A stretch of DNA of 64,000 bases from Mesorhizobium sp. ES1-1 (GTDB taxonomy: Bacteria > Pseudomonadota > Alphaproteobacteria > Rhizobiales > Rhizobiaceae): NCBI RefSeq assembly GCF_020164785.1, contig NZ_JAIUGX010000016.1, positions 1 to 64,000 on the forward strand, read 5' to 3'. Of the stretch, positions 51,228 to 60,527 are shown piece after piece (positions within the stretch are counted from its first letter, which is position 1; every line of letters begins with the position of its first letter). The position numbers and the translations under genes were made by a program. The notes under the pieces were generated by a model, which saw only the letters and a list, made by a program, of their open reading frames with translations, had not been told where the DNA came from and ran no database searches.

Positions 51228-53213
51228 GTGGCTGAAGCAGTAGTTATCGAAAAAGGTGAAGATTTGTCCAACTGGTTGGCCAATCCGGTCAACGAGGGTC
51301 AAATTGCGCAGACTAGGCTTGCGGCGAGTGACAGAGTAATAGCACGGGTAACGGACGGAATTTATCGTCAGCCGGCATCGGCTTTACGCGAGCTAATATC
51401 CAACGCGTGGGACGCAGACGCGTCCACTGTGACAATTCTCACCGATGCGCCTCGGTTCTCCAGAATATATGTTCGTGACGATGGCGCGGGTATGTCGCAT
51501 GAGACACTTACGCGCTTACTAAAGAACATTGGCGGTAGTGCAAAAAGGCGAGAGGAGGGAAAGACCCTTGGAGTGGTAAACGCTCAAGACGTCGATTGTA
51601 CTCCGGGTGGACGACCACTTATTGGCAAAATTGGAATTGGCCTTTTCTCGATAAGCCAGCTGTCGCGACGGTTCCAGATTAGTACGAAGGCAAGAGGTGA
51701 AAATTATCGCTTGCTCGCTGAGATTAGGCTCCGTGCGTACGCAGAGGACCGTAGCGATATCGAGGCAGACGAGGGTGAGGACTACATTGCAGGCGATGTC
51801 CTGATCCGCCGAGAGCGAACCGAGGATCTGGATGCCCATGGAACAGACATCATCCTTGATGATGTGAAACCTCGCGTCCGAGACATCTTACGCAGCGCGG
51901 ACCGTTGGGAAAACGTCGCTGATCGCGAGGCAGCCTTCAATCGCGGTGATCTCGATACTTGGGCCAGTATGCGGGTCGAACCTCCGACCTATCATTCCGG
52001 ATACATCGGAAAACTGTCCGAGCCTGCTGGTGGTCCGGTGCTTTTGGCCATCAAGCCGAAACTCCCTTGGACCAGCGAGGATCCGGCCGAAGTTCGCATG
52101 TCAAAGTTGATGGATGCCGTGGAAGGCGAGTTCGATCGTCTTGACCGCCCCGAGCTGGCGACCACGTTGGATACCTACTTGGAAATGATCTGGACATTGG
52201 GCCTCGCGGCGCCCGTGGCCTACGTCGATCGGCATCCATTTGACCTTACGCAGGACGGCCACCTCCAGCTCTATTGGATCACTAGAGAGCGGGGGCGTGG
52301 CCAAGAAGTCAGACTGGACCCTGGCGTAACTGTTCGCGAGGCAGTGAAAGCTCGAATAAAGGGTGCACCGGAGCTGACCGATGGACTAGATCCTGTAGGC
52401 GGCTTTCGCGTCGTGATGGACGGAGTCGAGCTTAAGCGGCCGATTAGGTTTAAGCACTATCCCACCTCACAACGCGGGCTAAATACCTCGGTGTTGTTTG
52501 TAGGTCGTTTCGAGCCTGACCTAGCCAGGGTTGCGCCTAGCCAGCGCGGTGGTGATCTATCGCTCGAAGCATATCTCTTCTGGACGGGGCGCGTTGTTCC
52601 CAAAGAGAATAATGGGGTTCTGGTCCGCATACGGGGCGCAAGCGGTTCAAATTTCGATCCAAACTTCTTCAAGTATCAAGTATCGGAGCAGACGCGTCTT
52701 AGACAAATTACGTCAGAACTCTTCGTTCAACGTGGGTTAGATGCCGCTCTGAATATTGATCGCGAGAGTTTTAACTACTCTCATCCCCACCTGCAATTGG
52801 TGACGCTATGGTTGCATGGGGCTATACGGCAGCTCACGAACCGCCTGAAAGACGAAGCAGATAAGTTAAGGTCAATGCGGAAAGAAAGCGAAGCTCAGGC
52901 TGGGCGGGATTTTCTTAGCACGACCACGTCTCAAGTATGGCGAGATAGACGAGGAGACGAGCCAGCACCCGACGTTGTGATAGCAAACACTGTCGCTGAG
53001 GCTCAGGAGGCGCGCAAAGCCGGCTCGATTGCGATTCTTCGGTCAGCAGTACCTCAACCCGCGAGGCCTCAAGAAAGAGAGATTGCCGATGGCCAAGCTG
53101 CGGCTCTCATACAGGTTCTATCCGCCTATGATGTTCTGGAAGGGCGCACGTATGAAGAACAACAGACGTTGATTGCAGCCATACTGGCCATTTTCCGAGG
53201 GGGAAAACTTTGA
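51228..53213 (+). CDS. MutL/MORC-like GHKL ATPase
   Basis: 661 residues from the GTG at 51228 (684 from TTG 51159). The N-terminal GHKL fold is clear: ALRELISNAWDADAS (N box Glu/Asn), VRDDGAGM (G1 box), and PLIGKIGIGLFSISQL (G2 region). The middle and C-terminal parts (VDRHPFDLTQDGHLQLYWIT, SVLFVGRFEPDL, VVPKENNGVLVRIRGASG) continue a MutL-S5-like layout. Related ATPases have been described in restriction-modification operons with Vsr and methylases. Likely an ATP-driven DNA clamp. ggggg lies six bases before the GTG. Low GC. Confidence 0.88.
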   Translation: MAEAVVIEKGEDLSNWLANPVNEGQIAQTRLAASDRVIARVTDGIYRQPASALRELISNAWDADASTVTILTDAPRFSRIYVRDDGAGMSHETLTRLLKNIGGSAKRREEGKTLGVVNAQDVDCTPGGRPLIGKIGIGLFSISQLSRRFQISTKARGENYRLLAEIRLRAYAEDRSDIEADEGEDYIAGDVLIRRERTEDLDAHGTDIILDDVKPRVRDILRSADRWENVADREAAFNRGDLDTWASMRVEPPTYHSGYIGKLSEPAGGPVLLAIKPKLPWTSEDPAEVRMSKLMDAVEGEFDRLDRPELATTLDTYLEMIWTLGLAAPVAYVDRHPFDLTQDGHLQLYWITRERGRGQEVRLDPGVTVREAVKARIKGAPELTDGLDPVGGFRVVMDGVELKRPIRFKHYPTSQRGLNTSVLFVGRFEPDLARVAPSQRGGDLSLEAYLFWTGRVVPKENNGVLVRIRGASGSNFDPNFFKYQVSEQTRLRQITSELFVQRGLDAALNIDRESFNYSHPHLQLVTLWLHGAIRQLTNRLKDEADKLRSMRKESEAQAGRDFLSTTTSQVWRDRRGDEPAPDVVIANTVAEAQEARKAGSIAILRSAVPQPARPQEREIADGQAAALIQVLSAYDVLEGRTYEEQQTLIAAILAIFRGGKL

Positions 53214-54493
53214 ACGGCGCGAAGTTCGGCACGGCTGACAATATAGAATTCGGAGAGCCTGCCGAAGGCGTTGGGGACGAGCAATACATAGATGCTGTTT
53301 TCGGGACTGATGCAGAGCAGGAGACGGTTCTTGGGGTGTCACTCGCGCCCCGTAGAAGCTTCGCTCCATGGCATCATCCAATTAAGCAGGTTGTTCGCCT
53401 CTACCAATGGGCTCAGCATGTAAAGCGCTTGGTCGAGGAACACCGTCCCACGAAGCACTTAGAAACGCTTCGATATTTTACGCTACCCGGATCCGATCTC
53501 CTCGACGTACGAGTGCTAGCAGACGCGCTCGCCGTTAGCGGAACACGTATCGAGTACTTTGGCTTTGACTCAGGCTACCATGGTACCGAGTCCGGAGATG
53601 CCACATCTGACTCAAACGGGATATACTTGGCTACTGAATCAGCGCTTCGCCAAGCTGGCCGGATTTCGGATGGTGCGGAAGTACTTGCTGATCGACTTGA
53701 GGATATTGCGGTCAAAGGCAGTCAAGCTGCCAATCGCTTGCGTCAGAAGGGCGTTTTTGATGTTGTGAACATCGACGCCTGCGATCATTTAGGGTATGTG
53801 CCGAAGAACCGGACGCAATCAGTATTTGACGCTCTGGAGGCCATGCTCGCACATCAGCTTCCTGCGGTGGACCCATGGCTACTCTTCATAACTACACGAG
53901 CCAGTCCTGAGTTACTTGGTGCCCCGGCGACAAAACTCCAAGGCGCGATTTACAAGAATTTAGATCAGCATTCGTCGGCCTTCGGTGATCCATTGGCAAT
54001 TTGCCTCGGAGGCGATCCGCTAAATTTGGCGGGCGAGCTTGCCAACCATTGGTCTACGCAGAGTTTCTCCTTTCTGAAGCTCTTCTCAATAGGTCTTGGA
54101 AAATACCTTCTACAGTATTATCACGCTCAACAGAATCTTCCCGCTAAAGTTGAACTTGTGAGCGCGTTTGCGTATAAGGTCTCCAAAGACCAACCGGATA
54201 TGCTCTCTCTGGCATTTCGCATAACACCGGATGGTATCAAAGTTCAGCCTGGTAGCGCTGGAGGCGCTGCTGTTATCCCTCCGTTAGAACTGCAACATGC
54301 TATTGCAGTAGTAGAAAAGGCGGCACGGCTTTGGTATCTCGATGATGCGATTGCGAATGACGAAAAACTCCGGAAGGAAGCAGTACTCAGCACCGAGGCT
54401 CTGCTCGAATCAGCGCACTACGACATCCCGTTCTGGCGCAAGTGGCTAGCCGAACTTCCTATCCGGCCGATGCAATTGGACACCGCAGCTTGA
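53210..54493 (+). CDS. Unknown protein in the vsr/methylase cassette
   Basis: 427 residues, TTG start overlapping the ATPase stop by four bases, so made with it. About residues 85-205 look Rossmann-like (LETLRYFTLPGSDLLDVRVL, RIEYFGFDSGY, FDVVNIDACDHLG) and may be a methyltransferase-type or nuclease-partner fold; motifs are too weak to call. The rest is helical. No membrane segment. It converges with, and overlaps by 48 bases, the methylase gene. Function unknown; probably effector or specificity partner. Confidence 0.8.
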   Translation: MNGAKFGTADNIEFGEPAEGVGDEQYIDAVFGTDAEQETVLGVSLAPRRSFAPWHHPIKQVVRLYQWAQHVKRLVEEHRPTKHLETLRYFTLPGSDLLDVRVLADALAVSGTRIEYFGFDSGYHGTESGDATSDSNGIYLATESALRQAGRISDGAEVLADRLEDIAVKGSQAANRLRQKGVFDVVNIDACDHLGYVPKNRTQSVFDALEAMLAHQLPAVDPWLLFITTRASPELLGAPATKLQGAIYKNLDQHSSAFGDPLAICLGGDPLNLAGELANHWSTQSFSFLKLFSIGLGKYLLQYYHAQQNLPAKVELVSAFAYKVSKDQPDMLSLAFRITPDGIKVQPGSAGGAAVIPPLELQHAIAVVEKAARLWYLDDAIANDEKLRKEAVLSTEALLESAHYDIPFWRKWLAELPIRPMQLDTAA

Positions 54494-55489
54494 CCCCTCT
54501 ACTGCGACCAACTGATCTTTAACAGATTTTGCTACGGCTCTTGCCAGCGGAACTGGTACTGCCTCACTTATCTGGCGTATTTGTGAAGACATGGTGCCAT
54601 GTAGCCGATAGTTGTGCGGCATCCCCTGTAGCTGCATAGCCTCATAAACGCTAAGTCTACGTTTGCCGCTTGGATGAATATGTACCTCTCTGTGGCCATA
54701 CGCGACGGCAATGCTAGGTCGCTCCCAAGAAAGTGTTTTGAAGCTACGGCTTTTTACATTGCCTTCAGCAAGCGCACCCGGCCGGTCGAATTTTGGAGAT
54801 CGAGGCTGCATGCACCAGTGGTTCGGATGGTGTGGAAACTGACTGGCGTCGGCACCCTTCTGAAAGTACATAGGCTCGGGGAGACCACCAATGGCATCGC
54901 GGACCGTACGTACCGGTGTTACAAGAGGGGCGGGCGGCAACCACTCAAGCCCATCGAAACGGCCTCGGTTAAACCCCACAAGAAATAGACGTTGCCGCGA
55001 CTGGGGTGCGCCGTAGAACTGTGCATCCAGAATAGTCTGAACCACTTCGAAGCCCGCCGCATCGAAGGCTTCCTTCGTCTTCCGAAGCGTATCTCGGTGT
55101 CGAGAAAGTGTGAGGCCGACAACGTTTTCGAGGACGAAGAAATCGACGGGGCTCCGCTCGTTAAGTTCTTGTGTGAGCCTGGCAAAAACGAGCGGCATCA
55201 GATGGCGAGGATCATCGTCCTGCTGCCTTACGTTCGCCTGACTAAAACTCTGACACGGCGGACCACCTATAATTCCAGTTGGGTTAAATTGCTCGCCATA
55301 GGTCTGATCCAGCGTGCGGGCTGTCACCTCGGACAGGTCAGCAACATGCCCAGCGGACGGCCCGGGTCGATTCTCGTTGTAGGACAATACGCTGTCGCGG
55401 TTTCGATCAAAGGCCAATCCGACTTTGAATCCGGTCTCTTCGAACCCCAAATCGAGGCCGCCGGCGCCGCAAAAAAGACTCAGCAGCAC
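54446..55489 (-). CDS. C5 cytosine DNA methyltransferase
   Basis: 347 residues. All core motifs are present: LFCGAGGLDLGFE (AdoMet site), GGPPCQSFS (catalytic C79), LENVVGL (Glu121), APQSRQRLFLVG (QxRxR), and the C-terminal RRLSVYEAMQLQGMP. The target-recognition region lies about residues 190-275. Makes 5-methylcytosine at an unknown site. A gtg start at 55489 has an ideal ggagg upstream. Opposite strand to vsr and the ATPase and convergent with them. Confidence 0.96.
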   Translation of the reverse strand: MLLSLFCGAGGLDLGFEETGFKVGLAFDRNRDSVLSYNENRPGPSAGHVADLSEVTARTLDQTYGEQFNPTGIIGGPPCQSFSQANVRQQDDDPRHLMPLVFARLTQELNERSPVDFFVLENVVGLTLSRHRDTLRKTKEAFDAAGFEVVQTILDAQFYGAPQSRQRLFLVGFNRGRFDGLEWLPPAPLVTPVRTVRDAIGGLPEPMYFQKGADASQFPHHPNHWCMQPRSPKFDRPGALAEGNVKSRSFKTLSWERPSIAVAYGHREVHIHPSGKRRLSVYEAMQLQGMPHNYRLHGTMSSQIRQISEAVPVPLARAVAKSVKDQLVAVEGSSCGVQLHRPDRKFG

Positions 55490-55678
55490 CTAGTTACCTC
55501 CATCGTTACAGTAATCCGGTAGATACACGATTCGTAGAACCATACTCCAACAATCTGCATTTGGATGCGGATGCGCTGGAAATGGCACTTAGGGGCATGC
55601 CGTGGCCTCTAACGCAAGAATATCGGAGATGTGGTGCGGAGGCCATTACAACAGGACCCCTAGCACTTCCACTCCCCA

Positions 55679-55693
55679 TTAACCATTCGTTAA
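55679..55693 (+). promoter_or_regulatory. CtrA-type box upstream of minC
   Basis: A perfect full site ttaa-ccattcg-ttaa (TTAA-N7-TTAA), 46 bases before the minC start. CtrA is the alphaproteobacterial cell-cycle regulator that is known to control min genes in a rhizobium. Here binding is inferred from sequence. Confidence 0.7.
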
Positions 55694-55738
55694 CCATCTC
55701 GCCGCTAGCGTTTACCTCTCAGTAAGGATTCGCCAGCC

Positions 55739-56593
55739 GTGACTTTTGCCGCTCCCCTCGAGGCTAAATCCATTCGCTTTCGCGCCCGCTCTTTCGTCGC
55801 CTTCACGCTGACGCCGGAGGCGCCTTTGGCAGCCTGGCTGGAGGGGCTGGATCACTGGATCGGCAACTCGCCGGGCTATTTTTCCGGGCGGCCGGTGCTG
55901 CTCGATCTCAACGCTTTGAAGCCTTCGCCGGGCGAGATCGGTTCGCTGGTGGCGGCGCTTCTGGCGCGCGGCATCCGCATCTATGCCATCGAGCTGGAAG
56001 GCGCTTCGCTCGGGCCCGATCTCCCGCCGGTGCTGGTCGGCGCCAAGGAGGCGACGACCGATGGGCTGCTGCCGGGCCGCAAGGCCGAGGGCAGGGCGTC
56101 TGACGGCAGCGCTGGCCGCGACGGCAAGGCCAAGGCGGCCGAGGCTAAGGCGGCCGAGGCCAAGGCTGGCGAAGGCAAGGCCGATGCCGGCAAGGCGGAT
56201 GCTGGCAAGCCCGACTCCGTCAAAAATGGCAAGGGCGAGGCCCGCGCGGTGCAGCCGGAAACGCCTGGCACGCTGATGATCAAGGCGCCGATCCGCTCCG
56301 GCCAGGCGATCGTGCATCCGCATGGCGATGTCATCGTGCTCGGCTCGGTCGCGTCGGGGTCGGAGATCATCGCGGCGGGCTCCATCCATGTCTACGGCAC
56401 TTTGCGCGGGCGCGCTTCGGCAGGCGCGCTGGGCGACAAGGATGCGCGCATCTTCTGCCGCCGCAACGAGGCCGAGCTTCTGGCCATCGACGGCTGGTAC
56501 GTCACCGCAGAGGAGATGGAAGGCGTTTCGCGCGGCAAGCCGGTGCAGGCCTTCCTCGACGGCGATGGCTTGCGCGTTTCGCCGCTGAACTGA
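55739..56593 (+). CDS. minC: Septum-site determining protein MinC
   Basis: 284 residues, GTG start. N-terminal domain about 1-100, a low-complexity Ala/Lys/Glu linker with repeats (AKAAEAKAAEAKAGEGKADA about 125-155), then the C-terminal beta-helix domain (IRSGQAIVHPHGDVIVLGSV, HVYGTLRGRASAGALGD). MinC blocks FtsZ rings away from mid-cell. The linker is long for the family. First gene of minCDE under the CtrA-type box. Confidence 0.95.
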   Translation: MTFAAPLEAKSIRFRARSFVAFTLTPEAPLAAWLEGLDHWIGNSPGYFSGRPVLLDLNALKPSPGEIGSLVAALLARGIRIYAIELEGASLGPDLPPVLVGAKEATTDGLLPGRKAEGRASDGSAGRDGKAKAAEAKAAEAKAGEGKADAGKADAGKPDSVKNGKGEARAVQPETPGTLMIKAPIRSGQAIVHPHGDVIVLGSVASGSEIIAAGSIHVYGTLRGRASAGALGDKDARIFCRRNEAELLAIDGWYVTAEEMEGVSRGKPVQAFLDGDGLRVSPLN

Positions 56594-56672
56594 CGCACGA
56601 TCCGATCGATATTCCGGGTCGGCAAGGCGCCGCCCGGCAACAAGACAAGGCAACGACAATGGAGGCTTTTCA

Positions 56673-57488
56673 ATGGGCAAGGTAGTGGTGGTCACCTCGG
56701 GCAAGGGGGGCGTCGGAAAGACCACCTCGACGGCCGCACTCGGCGCGGCAGTCGCCAAGACCGGCAAGAAGGTGGCGCTGGTCGATTTCGACGTCGGCCT
56801 CAGGAATCTCGACCTGATCATGGGCGCCGAGCGGCGCGTCGTGTTCGACCTCGTCAACGTCATCCAGGGCCAGGCCAAGCTGTCGCAGGCGCTGATCCGC
56901 GACAAGCGGGTCGACACGCTGTTCCTGCTGCCGGCCTCGCAGACGCGCGACAAGGACGCGCTGACGGAGGAGGGCGTCGGCGAAGTCATCGACAAGCTGC
57001 GCTCGGTGTTCGACTATGTGTTCTGCGACAGCCCGGCCGGCATCGAGCGCGGCGCGCAGCTCGCCATGCGCTTTGCCGACGAGGCGGTCATCGTCACCAA
57101 TCCGGAGGTGAGCTCGGTTCGCGATTCGGACCGCATCATCGGCCTGCTCGACGCCCGCACCATGCGCGCCGAACAGGGCGAGCAGATCGCCAAGCATGTG
57201 CTGGTGACGCGCTATGACGCGGCGCGCGCCTCGCGCGGCGAGATGCTGTCGATCGACGACGTGCTGGAGATCCTGTCGGTGCCGCTGCTGGGCATCATCC
57301 CCGAGAGCCAGGATGTGCTGCGCGCCTCGAACCTCGGTTCGCCGGTGACGCTGAGCGAGCCGCTCAACACCGCTGCCAAGGCTTATATCGACGCGGCCCG
57401 GCGGCTCGAAGGCGAGCAACTGCCCGTCGTCGTGCCCTTCGAGCGCAAGGGCTTCCTCGACCGGCTTCTGGGAAGGAGGGCGGCATGA
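56673..57488 (+). CDS. minD: Septum-site determining ATPase MinD
   Basis: 271 residues. Deviant Walker [28 protein letters not shown], and a C-terminal amphipathic membrane helix (FLDRLLGRR). MinD binds the membrane with ATP and recruits MinC. Overlaps minE by four bases. ggaggct ribosome site. Confidence 0.97.
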   Translation: MGKVVVVTSGKGGVGKTTSTAALGAAVAKTGKKVALVDFDVGLRNLDLIMGAERRVVFDLVNVIQGQAKLSQALIRDKRVDTLFLLPASQTRDKDALTEEGVGEVIDKLRSVFDYVFCDSPAGIERGAQLAMRFADEAVIVTNPEVSSVRDSDRIIGLLDARTMRAEQGEQIAKHVLVTRYDAARASRGEMLSIDDVLEILSVPLLGIIPESQDVLRASNLGSPVTLSEPLNTAAKAYIDAARRLEGEQLPVVVPFERKGFLDRLLGRRAA

Positions 57489-57757
57489 GCCTGCTCGACA
57501 TCTTCAAGCGGCGCTCCAGCGCGCCGGTGGCACGCGAAAGGCTGCAGGTGCTGCTCGCCTATGAGCGCCGCAACCGCGGCCAGCCGGACCTCGTCTCCAT
57601 CCTGCGCGAGGAGATCATGGCCGTCATCGCCAGGCATGTGCAGATCGACCAGGACTATCTGCAGGTGTCGATGGACCGCGGCGCCACCATGTCGACGCTG
57701 GAAATCGACATCCAGATCCCCAACAAGAGCGCCATGCCGCTGGCCATGGCGGGGTAG
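57485..57757 (+). CDS. minE: Cell division topological specificity factor MinE
   Basis: 90 residues. [29 protein letters not shown] is the membrane-targeting and anti-MinCD helix, then [20 protein letters not shown] and a beta-strand dimer region with [16 protein letters not shown]-like sequence ([16 protein letters not shown]). It drives the Min oscillation. Last gene of the operon; a strong hairpin follows. Confidence 0.96.
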   Translation: MSLLDIFKRRSSAPVARERLQVLLAYERRNRGQPDLVSILREEIMAVIARHVQIDQDYLQVSMDRGATMSTLEIDIQIPNKSAMPLAMAG

Positions 57758-57778
57758 GCAGGAAGGTCGCGATCCTTC

Positions 57779-57819
57779 GCGCCCCCCTCTGGCCTGGCCG
57801 GCAGGCCAGAGGGGGGCGC
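57779..57819. terminator. 17-bp perfect hairpin after minE
   Basis: gcgcccccctctggcct (57779-57795) and aggccagaggggggcgc (57803-57819) are perfect inverted repeats around ggccggc. The arms are the outer part of the palindromic intergenic family seen at 85, 5213 and 63788, with the centre deleted. It can serve as the minCDE terminator. Confidence 0.75.
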
Positions 57820-58002
57820 TGCCCCGCCGGCGTTTCCTTATTCACGCCTTCCGCACAGGTTGCGCTTTGATGATCGACGTGTCGATCCAGGCGAGGTGAC
57901 GGCCGCGCGCTGTTGCGTCATGGCGGCGGGCGAGGCAGAAGGCGCGCTACGATGCCCCGGGTGCATCGCGCTCGGGATCATCGGCAAGGCGGCGGAGGTC
58001 AG

Positions 58003-58902
58003 ATGAGATTGCGGAAGCGGAGCTGGGAGCAGCGGCGCGAGGCCAGGATCCGCTGGCTCAGGCGGCGCAGCGCCATCCTGCTCTGGTGGCATGGCCCGCT
58101 ACGCCCGAACCCGCAGGCGCGGATCGTGCTGACCGTGCGCTATGCCGTGCATTTCAATGGCGGCGCCGAGGGGTGGATCATCAAGCGCAAGATGACGGAG
58201 GAGGAGCATCTCGCCTGGCTCTTCGACGAGGCCCGGCTGGCCGAGCGGCTGCAATTCTTCACCGGCATCCTGTTGCCGTCGCTGCTGAGCCAGGACATGC
58301 CGATGCAGCGCGGACGGCGCGACCTGGTGGTCTATGTCTCGGAGGGCGTGCCGGCTGGCCATCTCGCCGCGCTGCAAGCCGCGCTTGCCGGTCATGACTG
58401 GGCGCGGATCGTGCCGGTGCCGATGGGCGCAATGGAATATCCCGATGTCGGCCCCAGGGAGGAGCATGCGCATCTGCGCATCGATGATGACGACGCGCTG
58501 TCGCGCGATTTTCTGAGCCGCCTGTCGGCCTTTGTCAGGCCGGCGTTCCACGGCCATATCATCACCCATCCCGACGGTTATTTCGCCGGGTTCGACGAGG
58601 CGGGGAAGCTGATCCTCAGACCGGTCTCCATCCCGATGGTCGCCATGGGCATCGCCTATATTGTCGGGCCGAGGAGCAAGTTCCGCTCGATCTACGCGGT
58701 TGGCCCGCATTACGATGCCTATCGCGACGCCCCAACCATCATCGCGGATGCCAGGCCCGCCTATATCCGCACTGTTCATCCCGGCCAATCGATGTATCCG
58801 CTGACCAAGTTCGAGGGCGACCCGGCGACGACGCTCGATGTGGTGAGGCGTAGCATCGAGTTCGATCCGGAAGCGTTGCGGACATCGGCTACGCCGGCCT
58901 GA
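58003..58902 (+). CDS. Rhamnosyltransferase-like glycosyltransferase
   Basis: 299 residues. RLQFFTGILLPSLLSQDMPM, LVVYVSEGVPAGHLAAL and HLRIDDDDALSRDFLSRLSA FVRP match the putative rhamnosyltransferase family, with DDDD as the nucleotide-sugar/metal acidic motif. No signal peptide. It may modify a surface polysaccharide. ggaggtcag ribosome site for ATG 58003. Confidence 0.83.
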   Translation: MRLRKRSWEQRREARIRWLRRRSAILLWWHGPLRPNPQARIVLTVRYAVHFNGGAEGWIIKRKMTEEEHLAWLFDEARLAERLQFFTGILLPSLLSQDMPMQRGRRDLVVYVSEGVPAGHLAALQAALAGHDWARIVPVPMGAMEYPDVGPREEHAHLRIDDDDALSRDFLSRLSAFVRPAFHGHIITHPDGYFAGFDEAGKLILRPVSIPMVAMGIAYIVGPRSKFRSIYAVGPHYDAYRDAPTIIADARPAYIRTVHPGQSMYPLTKFEGDPATTLDVVRRSIEFDPEALRTSATPA

Positions 58903-59039
58903 AGCGGTTTTCGGCGCCCAGCCAGTCCGCCCGGGCTTTCAGGCGGCAGCCTTCGCGGGCTGCGTTGCGCGTCGATTTGGGCTGGGAACCATTGAAAACT
59001 CCATCCGTTACAGTGGCCACAGTGCGAGAAGGGGATCCC

Positions 59040-60527
59040 GTGGAGAGAGACGATGCGTCACCAGTGGCATCAGGCGTCGAAGGCCTCGACTACGTCCTCA
59101 GGGGCGGCTACGCCAAGTTCCGATCTCATCTCGTCGAGGGCAGGCCCGGCTCCGGCAAGACGACGCTTGGACTGCAATTCCTGATCGAGGGCGCCCGTAA
59201 CGGCGAGACCTGCCTTTACATCACGCTGTCCGAAAGCCGGCGCGAACTGCTGTCCGTGGCCGGCCGCCATGGCTGGGACCTCAGTGGCATCGAGATCCTG
59301 GAGCTGGTTCCACCGGAGCTCAGCCTCGATCCCTCGCAGCTGCAGACATTGGTGCATTCCTCCGACCTGGAACTCGGCGAGACGGTGCATGCGGCGCTGG
59401 CCGAGATCGAACGCATCAAGCCCGACCGGGTGGTGTTCGACTCGCTGTCGGAGATCCGGCTCTTGTCGCAGGGGTCTCTGCGCTACCGCCGGCAGGTGCT
59501 GGCGCTGAAGAGTTTCTTCCTTCTCAACAACGCCACCGTGCTGTTGCTCGACGATCTGACCGCCGAGCATGACGACCTCAATTTGCATTCGATCAGCCAT
59601 GGCGTGATCCGCATGGAGCAGCTGTCGCCGGTCTATGGCGGCGAGCGGCGGCGGCTCAGGGTCATCAAGATGCGCGGCGTGCAGATCCGCGGCGGCTTCC
59701 ATGATTTCGTCATCCGTCCGGGGGGCGTCGTGGTATTTCCACGGCTCGTCGCCGGCGAGCATGAGATGGGCGAGCACGGCACCTCGGCCACGAGCGACAG
59801 CTCCCTGGACGATCTCCTCGGCGGCGGTCTCGCGCGCGGTACCAGCACGCTGCTGATGGGCCCCTCCGGCGTCGGCAAGTCGACCGTCGCGTGCACCTAT
59901 TGCCATGCGGCGCTGGCCCGCGGCGAGAAAGTACAGATCCTGCTGTTCGACGAGACCAAGCGCATCTTCCTGGCCCGGGCCGCTGGGCTCGGCATGGATT
60001 TCGAGGCCTATGTCGCCAATGGCTCGCTGCTCTTGGAACAGATCAACCCGGCCGAACTGTCGCCGGGGGAATTGTCGACGCGCATCCAGAGCGGCGTCGA
60101 CAAGAGCGATGTCCGCATCGTCGTCATCGACAGCCTGACGGGCTATCTCAATGCCATGTCCGAAGAGCAGCATCTTGTGCTGCAGATGCACGAGATCCTG
60201 ACCTATCTGAACCAGAAGGGCGTCGTCACTATCCTGCTCCTGGCCAATCATGGGCTGATCGGCCGGATGTCGACACCCATCGACATGACCTATCTCTGCG
60301 ATTCCGTGATGCTGCTGCGCTTCTTCGAAAGCAGTGGACGCCTGCGCCGGGCGATTTCGGTAATCAAGAAACGCGTCGGCCCGCATGAGGATACGATCCG
60401 CGAGTTCAGGATCAGCGGCAGCGGCATAGCGGTCGGCGAGCCGCTGGAGGAGTTTCGCGGGATCATGACCGGCGTGCCGTCCTACGAGGGCAAGGAGTCC
60501 GATCTCCTCAGGGATGTGGAATCATAA
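59040..60527 (+). CDS. Double KaiC-like RecA-fold ATPase
   Basis: 495 residues from GTG 59040. Two RecA/KaiC cassettes: GRPGSGKTT (34-42) with VVFDSLSEIRLL, and GPSGVGKST (274-282) with VVIDSLTGYLNAMSEEQH. These are the KaiC halves; the family includes non-clock ATPases in many bacteria. No kaiA or kaiB gene is visible. Its TAA overlaps the next ATG (TAATG), so it is coupled to an HWE kinase. aagggg lies before the GTG; an upstream TTG (58965) is possible. Confidence 0.93.
   Translation: MERDDASPVASGVEGLDYVLRGGYAKFRSHLVEGRPGSGKTTLGLQFLIEGARNGETCLYITLSESRRELLSVAGRHGWDLSGIEILELVPPELSLDPSQLQTLVHSSDLELGETVHAALAEIERIKPDRVVFDSLSEIRLLSQGSLRYRRQVLALKSFFLLNNATVLLLDDLTAEHDDLNLHSISHGVIRMEQLSPVYGGERRRLRVIKMRGVQIRGGFHDFVIRPGGVVVFPRLVAGEHEMGEHGTSATSDSSLDDLLGGGLARGTSTLLMGPSGVGKSTVACTYCHAALARGEKVQILLFDETKRIFLARAAGLGMDFEAYVANGSLLLEQINPAELSPGELSTRIQSGVDKSDVRIVVIDSLTGYLNAMSEEQHLVLQMHEILTYLNQKGVVTILLLANHGLIGRMSTPIDMTYLCDSVMLLRFFESSGRLRRAISVIKKRVGPHEDTIREFRISGSGIAVGEPLEEFRGIMTGVPSYEGKESDLLRDVES

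Noticed and set aside
50705-55489. Whole island as a prophage or integrative element
   Set aside because: No integrase, no att-like direct repeats flanking a tRNA, no structural phage genes seen.
55506-55697. 63-codon minus-strand frame between methylase and minC
   Set aside because: Overlaps the min promoter region and CtrA-type box; no ribosome site or protein-like pattern.
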